Part shown: positions 51,565-59,749 of the stretch, piece after piece
Layout: every line of letters starts with the position of its first letter
Numbering within the stretch: the first letter of the stretch is position 1
NCBI GenBank assembly: GCA_964442185.1
Contig: CAYTWT010000176.1
Location: forward strand, 6,785-70,784
DNA: 64,000 nt
DNA from: CADEEV01 sp964442185
GTDB lineage: Bacteria > Acidobacteriota > Vicinamibacteria > Fen-336
Direction: 5' to 3'
Position numbers and translations under genes: made by a program
The notes under the pieces: generated by a model
Seen by the model: only the letters and a program-made list of their open reading frames with translations
Databases searched by the model: none
What the model was told of the DNA's origin: nothing

Positions 51565-52829
51565 GGCAGGGCTCGCGGCACTCGCGGCGCCATCGAAACC
51601 CCCACAGACACGACCGCCCCAACGGACCCCAACAGCAGCACCAGGGGCCGAGAGGGCCGCGGGATCCCCGACAAGCCCCCATCCCGACGACGGGTCCGAC
51701 GATGGACGTCGCGGGCGTCGCCGAGTTGACGGAAGGGGCGGGCGGGTTCCTGAGGCAGGTCGCCCAGAACTACCTACCGCACCGCGACGACGTCGTGATT
51801 CCGACGTCGATAGCCCGAGATTACGGGCTGCGGGACGGCGTAGAGGTCGAGGGCCTTGCCCGTGACGGTGGCGGTGGACGCCGCACCCTCGTAGAAGTTC
51901 AGAAGGTGATGGGGATGACCCCGGAAGAGGCTCGCCTCCTGCCTCACTTCCAGGACCTCGTCTCGATCAACCCGAACGAGGCCTTCCAGCTCGCGGGCGA
52001 GAACGCCGAGGCGAGCCTTCGGATCATCGACCTGATCTCTCCCATCGGCCGCGGCCAGCGCGGGCTGATCGTGTCTCCCCCGAAGGCGGGCAAGACGACG
52101 CTGCTCGAACACCTGGGCCGCTCGATCGCGACGCATCACCCCGAGACGCACCTGATCCTGCTGCTCATCGACGAACGCCCGGAGGAGGTGACGCACTTCC
52201 GCCGCGCCGTGCAGGCCGAGGTGCTCGCGTCCTCGTCAGACTCGGCGGCGGACGCCCACATCCGGCTCGCGCGCCTTGCCATGGAGCGCGCCAAGCGCCT
52301 CGTGGAGGCGGGCCGCCACGTGATGATCCTGCTCGATTCGCTGACGCGCCTCGGGCGCGCCTCGAACCGCGAGATGGGCCCCGGCGGCCGCACCATGTCG
52401 GGCGGCGTCGACAACCGTGCGCTGCTCTTCCCGAGGCAGTTCTTCGGCGCCGCGCGCAACTGCGAAGGCAGCGGCAGCCTCACGATCCTGGCCACCGCCT
52501 TGATCGACACCGGCAGCCGCATGGACGAAGTGATCTTCCAGGAGTTCAAGGGCACCGGGAACATGGAGCTGATCCTCGATCGGTCGATCGCCGACCGGCG
52601 CGTATTCCCCGCGGTGGACGTGCTCAAGTCCGGCACGCGTCGCGAAGAGCTGCTGTGCTCGCCCGAGGAGCTCGCCAAGCGGCACCTGCTGCGCCGTGCG
52701 CTCGCTGATCTCTCTACGGTCGAGGCCGCGCAGTTCCTGCTGGACAAGATCAACAAGACCCCCTCGAACGCCGCGTTCCTGGCCGCGCTCGTGGCGCCGT
52801 CACCGACGGCCGTCCGGAGGTTCCGGTGA
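51561..52829 (+). CDS. rho: transcription termination factor Rho, lacking the usual N-terminal helical domain
   Basis: The 422-residue helicase has the cold-shock RNA-binding domain (GGFLRQVAQNYLPHRDDVVI; SIARDYGLRDGVEVEG) and the ATPase core: PIGRGQRGLIVSPPKAGKTT (Walker A ~172, Ser where most have Ala), LLIDERPEEVTHFRR, VMILLDSLTRLGRA and the R-loop SGGVDNRALLFPRQFFGAAR. The E. coli R-loop Lys is Arg here (GGRTMSGG). The usual Rho_N helical bundle is replaced by ~45 basic His/Arg/Gln/Pro-rich residues. It ends transcription of untranslated RNA. It overlaps the esterase gene (GTGA). Confidence 0.93.
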   Translation: MRQGSRHSRRHRNPHRHDRPNGPQQQHQGPRGPRDPRQAPIPTTGPTMDVAGVAELTEGAGGFLRQVAQNYLPHRDDVVIPTSIARDYGLRDGVEVEGLARDGGGGRRTLVEVQKVMGMTPEEARLLPHFQDLVSINPNEAFQLAGENAEASLRIIDLISPIGRGQRGLIVSPPKAGKTTLLEHLGRSIATHHPETHLILLLIDERPEEVTHFRRAVQAEVLASSSDSAADAHIRLARLAMERAKRLVEAGRHVMILLDSLTRLGRASNREMGPGGRTMSGGVDNRALLFPRQFFGAARNCEGSGSLTILATALIDTGSRMDEVIFQEFKGTGNMELILDRSIADRRVFPAVDVLKSGTRREELLCSPEELAKRHLLRRALADLSTVEAAQFLLDKINKTPSNAAFLAALVAPSPTAVRRFR

Positions 52830-53557
52830 AGCACGAGTATCAGCGCTGGTTCTCGCCTCGCCTGGGCCGCGAGATGGGCGTCAACGTGTACGGTCACTAC
52901 GGCTCGCCGATCGTCGTCTTCCCGACCAGCGGCGGCGACGAGAACGAGTACGCCGGGCAGGGGATGATCGGGGCGCTCGCGCACCACATCGACGCCGGGC
53001 GCGTGAAGGTCTACTGCGTCAACGGGGTGAACAACGAGAGCTGGTACAACAAGCAGGCGCACCCGCGGCACCGCAGCTACCTGCAGGCCATGTACGACGG
53101 CTACATCGCCTTCGAGGTGGCGCCGTTCATCCGCGATCACTGCCGCACGGCCGACATCGGGATCACCACCACCGGCGCGTCGTTTGGCGCGTATCACGCC
53201 GCGAACACGCTGTTCAAGCATCCCGACCTGTTTCGGCGCTGCCTGGCGCTCTCGGGCGTCTACGACGTCCGCAACTTCATGGACGGCGACTACGACGACA
53301 ATTTCTACTTCAACAACCCGATCGACTACCTGGCGAACCTGAACGACCCTTACTACCTACACCATCTGCGGCAAGACGACATCCGACTCGCTACGGGCCA
53401 CGGTGCTTTCGAGGACTCCGGGCCCACCTACCAGCTTTCCGAGGTCCTGTCGCGCCGCGGCATCAACCACACGGTGGACAACTGGGGCGCCGAGGGTGGG
53501 CACGATTGGCCGTACTGGAAGAAGCAGATGAACGAGTATCTCGGGCGGTTGTTCTAG
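52826..53557 (+). CDS. alpha/beta-hydrolase esterase family protein
   Basis: The 243-residue cytoplasmic protein has a Ser nucleophile in ITTTGASFGAYHAAN (~118), a conserved opening VVFPTSGGDENEYAGQGMI, NNESWYNKQAHPRHR, and a final His in GGHDWPYWKKQMNEYL. This subgroup (often annotated as esterase or starch-synthase-linked hydrolase) has no settled substrate. GTG 52826 overlaps the rho stop by four bases. There is no signal peptide. Confidence 0.85.
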   Translation: MKHEYQRWFSPRLGREMGVNVYGHYGSPIVVFPTSGGDENEYAGQGMIGALAHHIDAGRVKVYCVNGVNNESWYNKQAHPRHRSYLQAMYDGYIAFEVAPFIRDHCRTADIGITTTGASFGAYHAANTLFKHPDLFRRCLALSGVYDVRNFMDGDYDDNFYFNNPIDYLANLNDPYYLHHLRQDDIRLATGHGAFEDSGPTYQLSEVLSRRGINHTVDNWGAEGGHDWPYWKKQMNEYLGRLF

Positions 53558-53697
53558 TCTTTCGCCTTGGTCTGCTCGCCGCCGGGTTGCTCGAGGGAAC
53601 GCTCCGGCGGCCCCCAGCGTAGTTACCAGGGGTGGATCCGAGCCCGTCGTTGTCTTGCGGTAGAGTCACGGTTTTCGATGGCGGGGGAACGCGCGTC

Positions 53698-54900
53698 TTG
53701 TCCGAACTGAAGAACGACCTGGATTCCTTGAAGATCGACCGGGAGCGACCAGCCACGAGTCCGTGGCGCTGGCCCGTGCTGCTGCTCGTTCCGGCCCTCC
53801 TGCTGATAGGTGTCGTCTACGGGCTCAAGGTGCGCCAGGCCCTGGCGGCGACCGAGGTCGAGGTGGTGCAGTCGACCCTCACGAGCGCGGCCCAGGCCGC
53901 GGCAGGCACGCCGCTGCTGACCGCCTCGGGGTATCTCGTCGCGCGCCGCAAGGCGGTGGTTTCGGCGAAGATCCAGGGGCGCCTCGCCGAGCTGCGGGTC
54001 GAGGAGGGTAGCCGGGTCCGCGAGAACGAGGTGATCGCGCGCCTCGAGGACAACGACTACCGAGCCTCGGTCGCACGGGCGAAGGCTGAGGTGCAGCGCT
54101 CCGAGGCCGACCTGGCCGAGAACCAGCGCCAGCTCCGGCTGGCGGAGCGCCTCGCCGCCGAGAAGGTGCTCGCCGAGGACCAACGCGAGGTGGCGGTGAG
54201 CCGCGTGCGGATCGCCGAGGCGGCGCTCGTTCAGGCCCGCGCCGAGGTCGGGTTCGTGGAAGCTCAGCTCCAGAACACCGTGATCCGCGCGCCCTTCACC
54301 GGCGTCGTGGTCAAGAAGATGGCCGAGGTGGGGGAGAGCGTCGCTCCCATCCCTCCGGGCGTGAACCTGTCGACCTCCTCGGGTGCCGTCGTCGCCCTCG
54401 CGGACCTCGACACCCTCGAGGTCGAAGTGGACGTGGCCGAGGCCAACGTCGCGAAACTCGGGGAAGAGCAGCCGGCCGAGGTGACCGTCGAGGCCTTCCC
54501 CGACCGCCGCTTCCGCGCTGTGCTGCGCCAGGTGATCCCCACCGCGGACCGCACCAAGGCCACGGTCCAGGTGAAGGTGACGATCCTCGACAAGGACAAG
54601 GACCTGAAGCCGGAGATGAGCGCCAAGGTCACCTTCCTCGAGAAGGGCGCGTTGGCTCCGGCCGCGAGCGGGCCGGCCGCGAGTGTCATCAGTGTGCCGA
54701 GCGGGGCGGTCGCGACCCGGGACGGACAGGCCGTGGTCTTCGAGGTCGTGGGTGGCAAGGCGCGGCTGCGCGGGATCAGCGCCGGCGCCGAGCGCCAGGG
54801 CGTGGTGGTCGTGAAGCGGGGGCTCGCCGGGGGCGAGACGCTGGTCTCGAAGCCGCCCGAGGGCCTGAAGGACGGCGACGCCGTCCGCATCAAGGGGTGA
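53698..54900 (+). CDS. membrane-fusion adaptor of a MacAB-like ABC exporter
   Basis: TTG 53698 follows GCGGGGGAA and gives MSELKNDLDSLKIDRERP, the usual opening of this adaptor subgroup; GTG 53632 is less likely. One membrane helix (WPVLLLVPALLLIGVVYGL) anchors it. Then come a lipoyl half (GYLVARRKAVVSAKIQGRLA), a long Ala/Glu/Arg hairpin (~120-190), IRAPFTGVVVKKMAEVGESV, and beta-barrel parts with LKPEMSAKVTFLEK. It would link the ABC pump downstream to an outer-membrane channel. Spacing of 5 bases to the ATPase gene marks one operon. Confidence 0.9.
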   Translation: MSELKNDLDSLKIDRERPATSPWRWPVLLLVPALLLIGVVYGLKVRQALAATEVEVVQSTLTSAAQAAAGTPLLTASGYLVARRKAVVSAKIQGRLAELRVEEGSRVRENEVIARLEDNDYRASVARAKAEVQRSEADLAENQRQLRLAERLAAEKVLAEDQREVAVSRVRIAEAALVQARAEVGFVEAQLQNTVIRAPFTGVVVKKMAEVGESVAPIPPGVNLSTSSGAVVALADLDTLEVEVDVAEANVAKLGEEQPAEVTVEAFPDRRFRAVLRQVIPTADRTKATVQVKVTILDKDKDLKPEMSAKVTFLEKGALAPAASGPAASVISVPSGAVATRDGQAVVFEVVGGKARLRGISAGAERQGVVVVKRGLAGGETLVSKPPEGLKDGDAVRIKG

Positions 54901-54905
54901 GGGCG

Positions 54906-55616
54906 ATGGCGATGGTCGACGTGCAGGGCGTGCGCAAGGTCTACCACCGGGACAGCCAGGAGATCACGGTCCTCGACGGGATCGAGCTCTCGGTCCCCGA
55001 GGGCGAGTTCGTGGCCCTGATGGGCCCATCCGGCTCGGGGAAAACCACACTTCTCAACCTGATAGCGGGCATCGATCGGCCGACCTCGGGCAAGGTAGTC
55101 GTGGCGGGCACCGACGTCGCCCAGCTCTCCGAGAGCGCGCTCGCCCAGTGGCGCAGCCACAACGTGGGGTTCATCTTCCAGTTCTACAACCTGATTCCGG
55201 TGCTCTCGGCGACCGAGAACGTCGAGCTGCCTCTGCTGCTCACGCGCCTTTCCAAGAAGGAGCGCCGAGAGCGCGCCTTGACCGCCCTCAAGGTGGTGGG
55301 GCTCGCCGATCGGGCCCATCACTACCCGCGCCAGCTCTCGGGTGGACAGGAGCAGCGCGTGGCCATCGCCCGCGCTGTCGTCGGGGACCCCAAGGTGCTG
55401 GTGGCCGACGAGCCGACGGGAGACCTGGACGCGAAGAGCGCGCACGAGATCCTCGACCTGATGGAGACGCTGAACCGGGACTTCAAGAAGACGATCGTGA
55501 TGGTGACCCACGACCCGCGGGCGGCCGAACGGGCCCACAAGCAGCACCACCTGGAAAAGGGCGTGCTCACGAACGGCGCCGGCGCGCCCAAGGCTCACTC
55601 TAGAGGGGTGCTTTGA
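54906..55616 (+). CDS. ABC exporter ATPase, LolD/MacB-like
   Basis: The ~236-residue ATPase has Walker A MGPSGSGKTTLLNLIAG, the Q-loop NVGFIFQFYNLIPVLSATEN, signature LSGGQEQRVAIARAVVGDP, Walker B LVADEPTGDLD and switch His VTHDPRAAERA. This matches the MacB/LolD/FtsE group, whose cycles drive mechanotransmission by FtsX-type permeases. ATG 54906 is used; GTG 54897 overlaps the adaptor stop and is also possible. The stop overlaps the first permease gene. Confidence 0.93.
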   Translation: MAMVDVQGVRKVYHRDSQEITVLDGIELSVPEGEFVALMGPSGSGKTTLLNLIAGIDRPTSGKVVVAGTDVAQLSESALAQWRSHNVGFIFQFYNLIPVLSATENVELPLLLTRLSKKERRERALTALKVVGLADRAHHYPRQLSGGQEQRVAIARAVVGDPKVLVADEPTGDLDAKSAHEILDLMETLNRDFKKTIVMVTHDPRAAERAHKQHHLEKGVLTNGAGAPKAHSRGVL

Positions 55617-56842
55617 AATACCTGCCCTTCATACTCAAGCACCTGCGGCGCAACTGGATCCGCACCGCCAGCACCGTGCTGGCGATGGGGGTGTGCATCT
55701 TCCTGTTCTGCACGCTGCAATCGGTGCTCGCTGAGGTGAACGCGCTGCTCGACAGCACCAGCGCCTCGCGCCTCGTCACCCGCCACGCCGTCAGCCTGGT
55801 CTTCAACCTGCCGCTCTCCTATGGGCCGCGCATCCAGTCGGTGGCCGGGGTGAAGCGGGTGGCGGTCAGCTCCTGGTTCGGCGGCTCGCTGCCGGCGAAG
55901 AAGGAAGGCAAGGTCGAAGCGGGAGCCGAGGCCACCACCGACTGGAGCAACTTCTTCCCGAACCTGGCGGTTGCGCCGGAGACCTACTTCGCGATGTACC
56001 CGGAGTACCAGGTGAAGCCCGAAGAGTGGCAGGCCTTCATGCAGGACCTGCAAGGCTGCATGGTCGGCCGCAAGTTGGCCAACAAGTTCGGCTGGAAGCC
56101 GGGCGATCGCTTCTTCCTGGAGAGCTTCATCCCGCCCTACCGTAAGCAGAGCGGACCCTTCGAGTTCGTGGTGAGGGGCGTCTTCGACGCCGACGCCCAG
56201 AAGTACCCGAGCACCGACACCAACATCATGTACTTCCACTACAAGTACCTCGAAGAGGGCACCGGCCGGCGGATCGGGGCAGGGACCTATACCGTCGAGA
56301 TCGAGCACCCCGACCAGGCCGGCGCGGTGAGCAAGGCCATCGACGCGACCTTCGAGAACTCCGACGCGCAGACCCACACCGAGACCGAGCGCGCCTTCGC
56401 TGCCGGCTTCATCTCGATGGCCGGGAACCTGGCGCTGCTGCTGAACGGGATCGGGCTGGCCGTGTCGTTCACGATCCTGCTGGTCACGGCCAACACGATG
56501 AGCATGGCCGTGCGCGAGCGGCGCACCGAGATCGCGGTGCTCAAGACGCTGGGCTTTTCGAGCGCCGTGGTCATGGGGCTGATCGTGGCCGAGGCCCTGA
56601 TGCTGGGCGTGCTGGGCGGAGCGGTCGGCATCGCCGGCAGCCAGGGAGTCATGTTCCTGCTCACAAACACCCCGGGGATCAAGGACATGCTGTCCGGGAT
56701 CGGGCTCTCCAGCCTGAAGCTGCGGCCGCTGGTCGCGGTGGTGGGTTTCGGTGTGGCGCTCTTCCTCGGCCTCGCCGCCGGCTTCGTCCCCGCCTGGGGC
56801 GCCTACCGCGCCAGGATCACCGACATGCTGAGGACGGTGTAG
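55613..56842 (+). CDS. FtsX/MacB-type ABC permease, first copy
   Basis: TTG 55613 overlaps the ATPase stop (TTGA). The 409-residue permease has one N-terminal helix (ASTVLAMGVCIFLFCTLQ), a periplasmic domain (~40-260) and three C-terminal helices with NTMSMAVRERRTEIAVLKTL, LGFSSAVVMGLIVAEALMLG and VGFGVALFLGLAAGFVPAWG: the FtsX fold. It pairs with the next gene, so the transporter is probably a heterodimer. Such systems export lipoproteins, peptides or drugs; the substrate is not known. Confidence 0.9.
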   Translation: MKYLPFILKHLRRNWIRTASTVLAMGVCIFLFCTLQSVLAEVNALLDSTSASRLVTRHAVSLVFNLPLSYGPRIQSVAGVKRVAVSSWFGGSLPAKKEGKVEAGAEATTDWSNFFPNLAVAPETYFAMYPEYQVKPEEWQAFMQDLQGCMVGRKLANKFGWKPGDRFFLESFIPPYRKQSGPFEFVVRGVFDADAQKYPSTDTNIMYFHYKYLEEGTGRRIGAGTYTVEIEHPDQAGAVSKAIDATFENSDAQTHTETERAFAAGFISMAGNLALLLNGIGLAVSFTILLVTANTMSMAVRERRTEIAVLKTLGFSSAVVMGLIVAEALMLGVLGGAVGIAGSQGVMFLLTNTPGIKDMLSGIGLSSLKLRPLVAVVGFGVALFLGLAAGFVPAWGAYRARITDMLRTV

Positions 56843-56844
56843 CG

Positions 56845-58014
56845 ATGGCCCTGCCGCTCTCGTACAACGTGCGCAACGTGTTCGTGCGCTGGCAGGTCAC
56901 GCTGCTCGCGATCAGCGGCATCGCCCTGGTGGTGGCGGTGTTCACGGTGCTGCTCTCGATGTCGGAGGGCTTCAAGATCGCGCTCAAGTCCACCGGCCGG
57001 ACCGACAACGCCATCATCGTCCAGCGCGGCTCGGCTTCCGAGCTGACCTCGGGCGTGTCCATCGACCACCGCAACATGATCGTGGTGGACGAGCGCGTGG
57101 CCCGCGCGGCGGACGGCAAGCCGCTCGCAACCTGGGAATGGGTGGTGGTGATCGCGCTGCCCAAGCTGAGCGACGGGCTGCCCACCAACGTGACGCTCCG
57201 CGCCGTCCCGCCCCAGAGCTTCGAGGTGCGCAGCGGCATCCACGTCGTCGAAGGCGTCCCCTTCAAGCCCGGTCTCGACGAGGTGATCGTAGGGAAGAAG
57301 CTGCTCGAGCGCATCCAAGGACTGAGCCTGGGCGGGGCGGTCAAGTACCAGCGCAAGGAGTTCAAGATCGTCGGGGTCTTCGAGTCGCAGGGCGGCGCCT
57401 TCGAGAGCGAGATCTGGGGCGACTTCGACGTGTTCGGCCAGGTCTTCCAGCGCGGTTCCGGCTCCAACTCCGTGGTCGTGCGGATGAAGAACCCGGCGGA
57501 CATCCCCGCGCTCGACAAGTGGATCCGCGCCCAGCCGCAGATGCAGCTCCAGGCCCTCGAAGAGCGCAAGTACTACGAGGAACAGGCCGGCCCGCTGTCG
57601 GCGATACTCCGGACTCTCGCAAGCTTCGTCGCCTTGATCATGGGGATCGGCGCGGTCTTCGGGGCCATGAACACGATGTACGCGATCGTGGCCGCGCGCA
57701 CCCGCGAGATCGGCACGCTCCGGGCGCTGGGCTTCTCGCGGCGCTCCATCCTCTTCTCTTTCGTGCTCGAGTCCGTGTTCCTTGCTGTGGTCGGAGGCGT
57801 GGTCGGCTGCCTGCTGGCCTTCCCCATGAACGGCTTCTCCACGGGCACCGGCCAAACCCAGAGCTTCAGCGAAATCGCCTTCGCGTTCCGGATCACGCCG
57901 CCGATCCTGACGGGCGGCATGCTGTTCGCTGTCGTGATGGGCCTGGTCGGCGGGCTGCTGCCGGCCTTCCGGGGCGCGCGGCTGCCGATCACGACCGCGC
58001 TCAGAGAAGCCTAG
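56845..58014 (+). CDS. FtsX/MacB-type ABC permease, second copy
   Basis: ATG 56845 lies two bases after the first permease. The 389-residue protein has the same plan: N-terminal helix (VTLLAISGIALVVAVFTVLL), periplasmic domain, then FGAMNTMYAIVAARTREIGT, LRALGFSRRSILFSFVLESV and a last helix pair ending PAFRGARLPITTALREA. The RTREIGTLRALG coupling segment is typical. The last gene of the exporter operon; a structured repeat lies ~50 bases on. Confidence 0.91.
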   Translation: MALPLSYNVRNVFVRWQVTLLAISGIALVVAVFTVLLSMSEGFKIALKSTGRTDNAIIVQRGSASELTSGVSIDHRNMIVVDERVARAADGKPLATWEWVVVIALPKLSDGLPTNVTLRAVPPQSFEVRSGIHVVEGVPFKPGLDEVIVGKKLLERIQGLSLGGAVKYQRKEFKIVGVFESQGGAFESEIWGDFDVFGQVFQRGSGSNSVVVRMKNPADIPALDKWIRAQPQMQLQALEERKYYEEQAGPLSAILRTLASFVALIMGIGAVFGAMNTMYAIVAARTREIGTLRALGFSRRSILFSFVLESVFLAVVGGVVGCLLAFPMNGFSTGTGQTQSFSEIAFAFRITPPILTGGMLFAVVMGLVGGLLPAFRGARLPITTALREA

Positions 58015-58055
58015 GCCGAACGCCTCCACGCCCCACTGGCAGCGAAGCGCCAGAT

Positions 58056-58970
58056 CTACTCTGGCGCGGAGCGGCTGGGGTGGAGCCCGAAGGGCGCGGG
58101 GGGGTGCATGGCTCCGTACCCCCCCGAGTCGGTGAGGAAGCGCAGACCTTTTTCGAAGACCGAGAGCACGTACTCGTAGCCGTGGTCGCCGGGCAGGATC
58201 TCGAACTCGTGGCGCACGCCGCGGGCCTCCAGCCTGCGGTGCAGATCCTGGTTGCCCTGGTACAGGCCAAAGCGGTCCTGGCCGCCGCAGTCAAAGCGCA
58301 GCACGGGAGCCGTCCGGGGATCGGCCTTCGCGCTGAGCGCGAGCGGATCGGCCGCGGTCCACGCGGCAGAATCGATCGGCTCGCCGAAGATCTTGCCGAA
58401 GGCCTCCATGTGCCAACGCCCGGCGCCATCCTCGCGGCTCGGGATTCTCTGGAGCAGCATCGCGCTGTGCGTCGCGACCGCATGAAAGACCTCGGGGTGC
58501 TCGAACGCGATCCGCAATGCCGCATAGCCTCCCATCGACACGCCCCACAGCGCGCGAGCTTCGCGTCCGGGGATTACGCGGTACTGGGCCTCGACCCAGG
58601 GCGGCGCCTCCCGGGTCACGACGTCCTCGTAAAGGCCGCCCGGGCGGTTCACGTAGAAGCTGTTGCCGCCATCGACCGCCACGAGCACGAACTCGGGCAG
58701 TCGGCCCGTCGCCCAGAGCCGATCGAGAGCCGCAGCCAGGCCGCGCCTCTCCCAGAAACCGGCGCCCTCGAACAACCCGTGCAGCGCGTAGACGACCGGG
58801 TAGCGCCGCTGCGGCGACGACTCGTACGACGGCGGGAGCTGGAGCGCGACGGAGACCTCTCGGCCCAGCGCCTGCGACGAGAATGTGGCCGTATGCACTT
58901 CGGCGCGCGCAGCGGCTGCCGCGAGGACGAGGCCGACAGCGGCGATGCTCGAGACGAGACGCTGCTTCAA
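58056..58970 (-). CDS. secreted esterase of the EstD/feruloyl-esterase-like family
   Basis: The 304-residue protein has a signal peptide (MKQRLVSSIAAVGLVLAAAA) and an alpha/beta-hydrolase body: VVYALHGLFEGAGFWERRGL, VLVAVDGGNSFYVNRPGG, nucleophile GVSMGGYAALRIAFEHP, acid VLRFDCGGQDRFGLYQGN and His in EILPGDHGYEYVLSVFEKG. The last ~22 residues (SGGYGAMHPPAPFGLHPSRS...) are encoded by a copy of the local repeat, so the original C-terminus seems to have been replaced or extended. It lies 15 bases after the glycosylase gene and could be in one transcript. Confidence 0.9.
   Translation of the reverse strand: MKQRLVSSIAAVGLVLAAAAARAEVHTATFSSQALGREVSVALQLPPSYESSPQRRYPVVYALHGLFEGAGFWERRGLAAALDRLWATGRLPEFVLVAVDGGNSFYVNRPGGLYEDVVTREAPPWVEAQYRVIPGREARALWGVSMGGYAALRIAFEHPEVFHAVATHSAMLLQRIPSREDGAGRWHMEAFGKIFGEPIDSAAWTAADPLALSAKADPRTAPVLRFDCGGQDRFGLYQGNQDLHRRLEARGVRHEFEILPGDHGYEYVLSVFEKGLRFLTDSGGYGAMHPPAPFGLHPSRSAPE
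58061..58128. repeat. structured G/C-run repeat, copy A
   Basis: Plus strand: GCGGAGCGGCTGGGG, then a small hairpin AGCCCGAAGGGC, then GCGGGGGGGTGCATGGCTCC and GTACCCCCCCGA. The two seven-base G and C runs pair as a long stem. It lies between convergent genes and overlaps the 3' end of the esterase coding sequence. Confidence 0.85.
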
Positions 58971-58985
58971 GCCTGGCTTCCTTTC

Positions 58986-59678
58986 TCAGACGCCCTCGAG
59001 GTGTCGCCGCACCTTGCGCAGCACGGCGTCGAGCTTCGCGGGCGTGAGCTTGCCCGTGAACGTATTCTGCTGCGAGACGTGATAGCTCGTGAACAACTTC
59101 AGGCCATCGCCCAGGTCGTGCACGACCCCGTGCCCGAACGCGTAGGCCTTGCGGCGAGGCAGGCGACCCGTTTCGCGCAACATCGCCAGGAAGCCGTCCG
59201 TCGCGATCTTGCCCTGGGTCAGCACGGCGCGGACGCTTCGTAGCAGCTGCCACTCGCGCAGGAAGTACTCGCGGCAGTTGCGGATCTCCTGGGGCGTCGG
59301 TTTGTTGGCGGGCGGCGCGCAGCGTGCGAGCGGGGCGATGTACGCGCCGCGCAGGGCGAGGCCGTCGTCACGCGACCGGGAGCTCGCCTGGTTCGCGAAG
59401 CCGGCGCGATGCAGTGCAGCAAACAAGAAGTCGCCCGAGCGGTCGCCGGTGAAGACACGGCCGGTGCGATTGCCGCCATGGGCCGCGGGCGCCAGGCCGA
59501 CGATCAGGAGCTGCGCCTCGGGATCCCCGAAGCCCGGGACAGGCCGTCCCCAGTAGCGCTCCTCGCGAAACCGCTTGACCCGGACACGTGCCACCTCGCG
59601 ACACCACTCCCGCAGCCGCGGGCACCTTTCACAGCCAATCACGTCACGGTTCACGCGCTGAAGCGAGTCGGCGGCCAT
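58986..59678 (-). CDS. udgB: family 5 uracil-DNA glycosylase (UdgB)
   Basis: The 230-residue DNA-repair enzyme has a four-Cys iron-sulfur set beginning VIGCERCPRLREWC with a later ARCAPPANKPT. Motif 1 is LIVGLAPAAHGGNRTGRVFT, followed by GDRSGDFLFAALHRAGF. Motif 3 is TSYHVSQQNTFTGKLT with the conserved His. Family 5 enzymes remove uracil, hypoxanthine and other deaminated bases, lack the motif-1 Asp/Asn of other families (Ala here), and are common in GC-rich bacteria. A TATGAT box lies 11 bases before the start. Confidence 0.93.
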   Translation of the reverse strand: MAADSLQRVNRDVIGCERCPRLREWCREVARVRVKRFREERYWGRPVPGFGDPEAQLLIVGLAPAAHGGNRTGRVFTGDRSGDFLFAALHRAGFANQASSRSRDDGLALRGAYIAPLARCAPPANKPTPQEIRNCREYFLREWQLLRSVRAVLTQGKIATDGFLAMLRETGRLPRRKAYAFGHGVVHDLGDGLKLFTSYHVSQQNTFTGKLTPAKLDAVLRKVRRHLEGV

Positions 59679-59749
59679 CCTGGAGGCCGATCATAGATTG
59701 GAAGTGCGGCGGGCCGGGAAGTAGCATACAGGGTCGACAAGAGGAGCCC

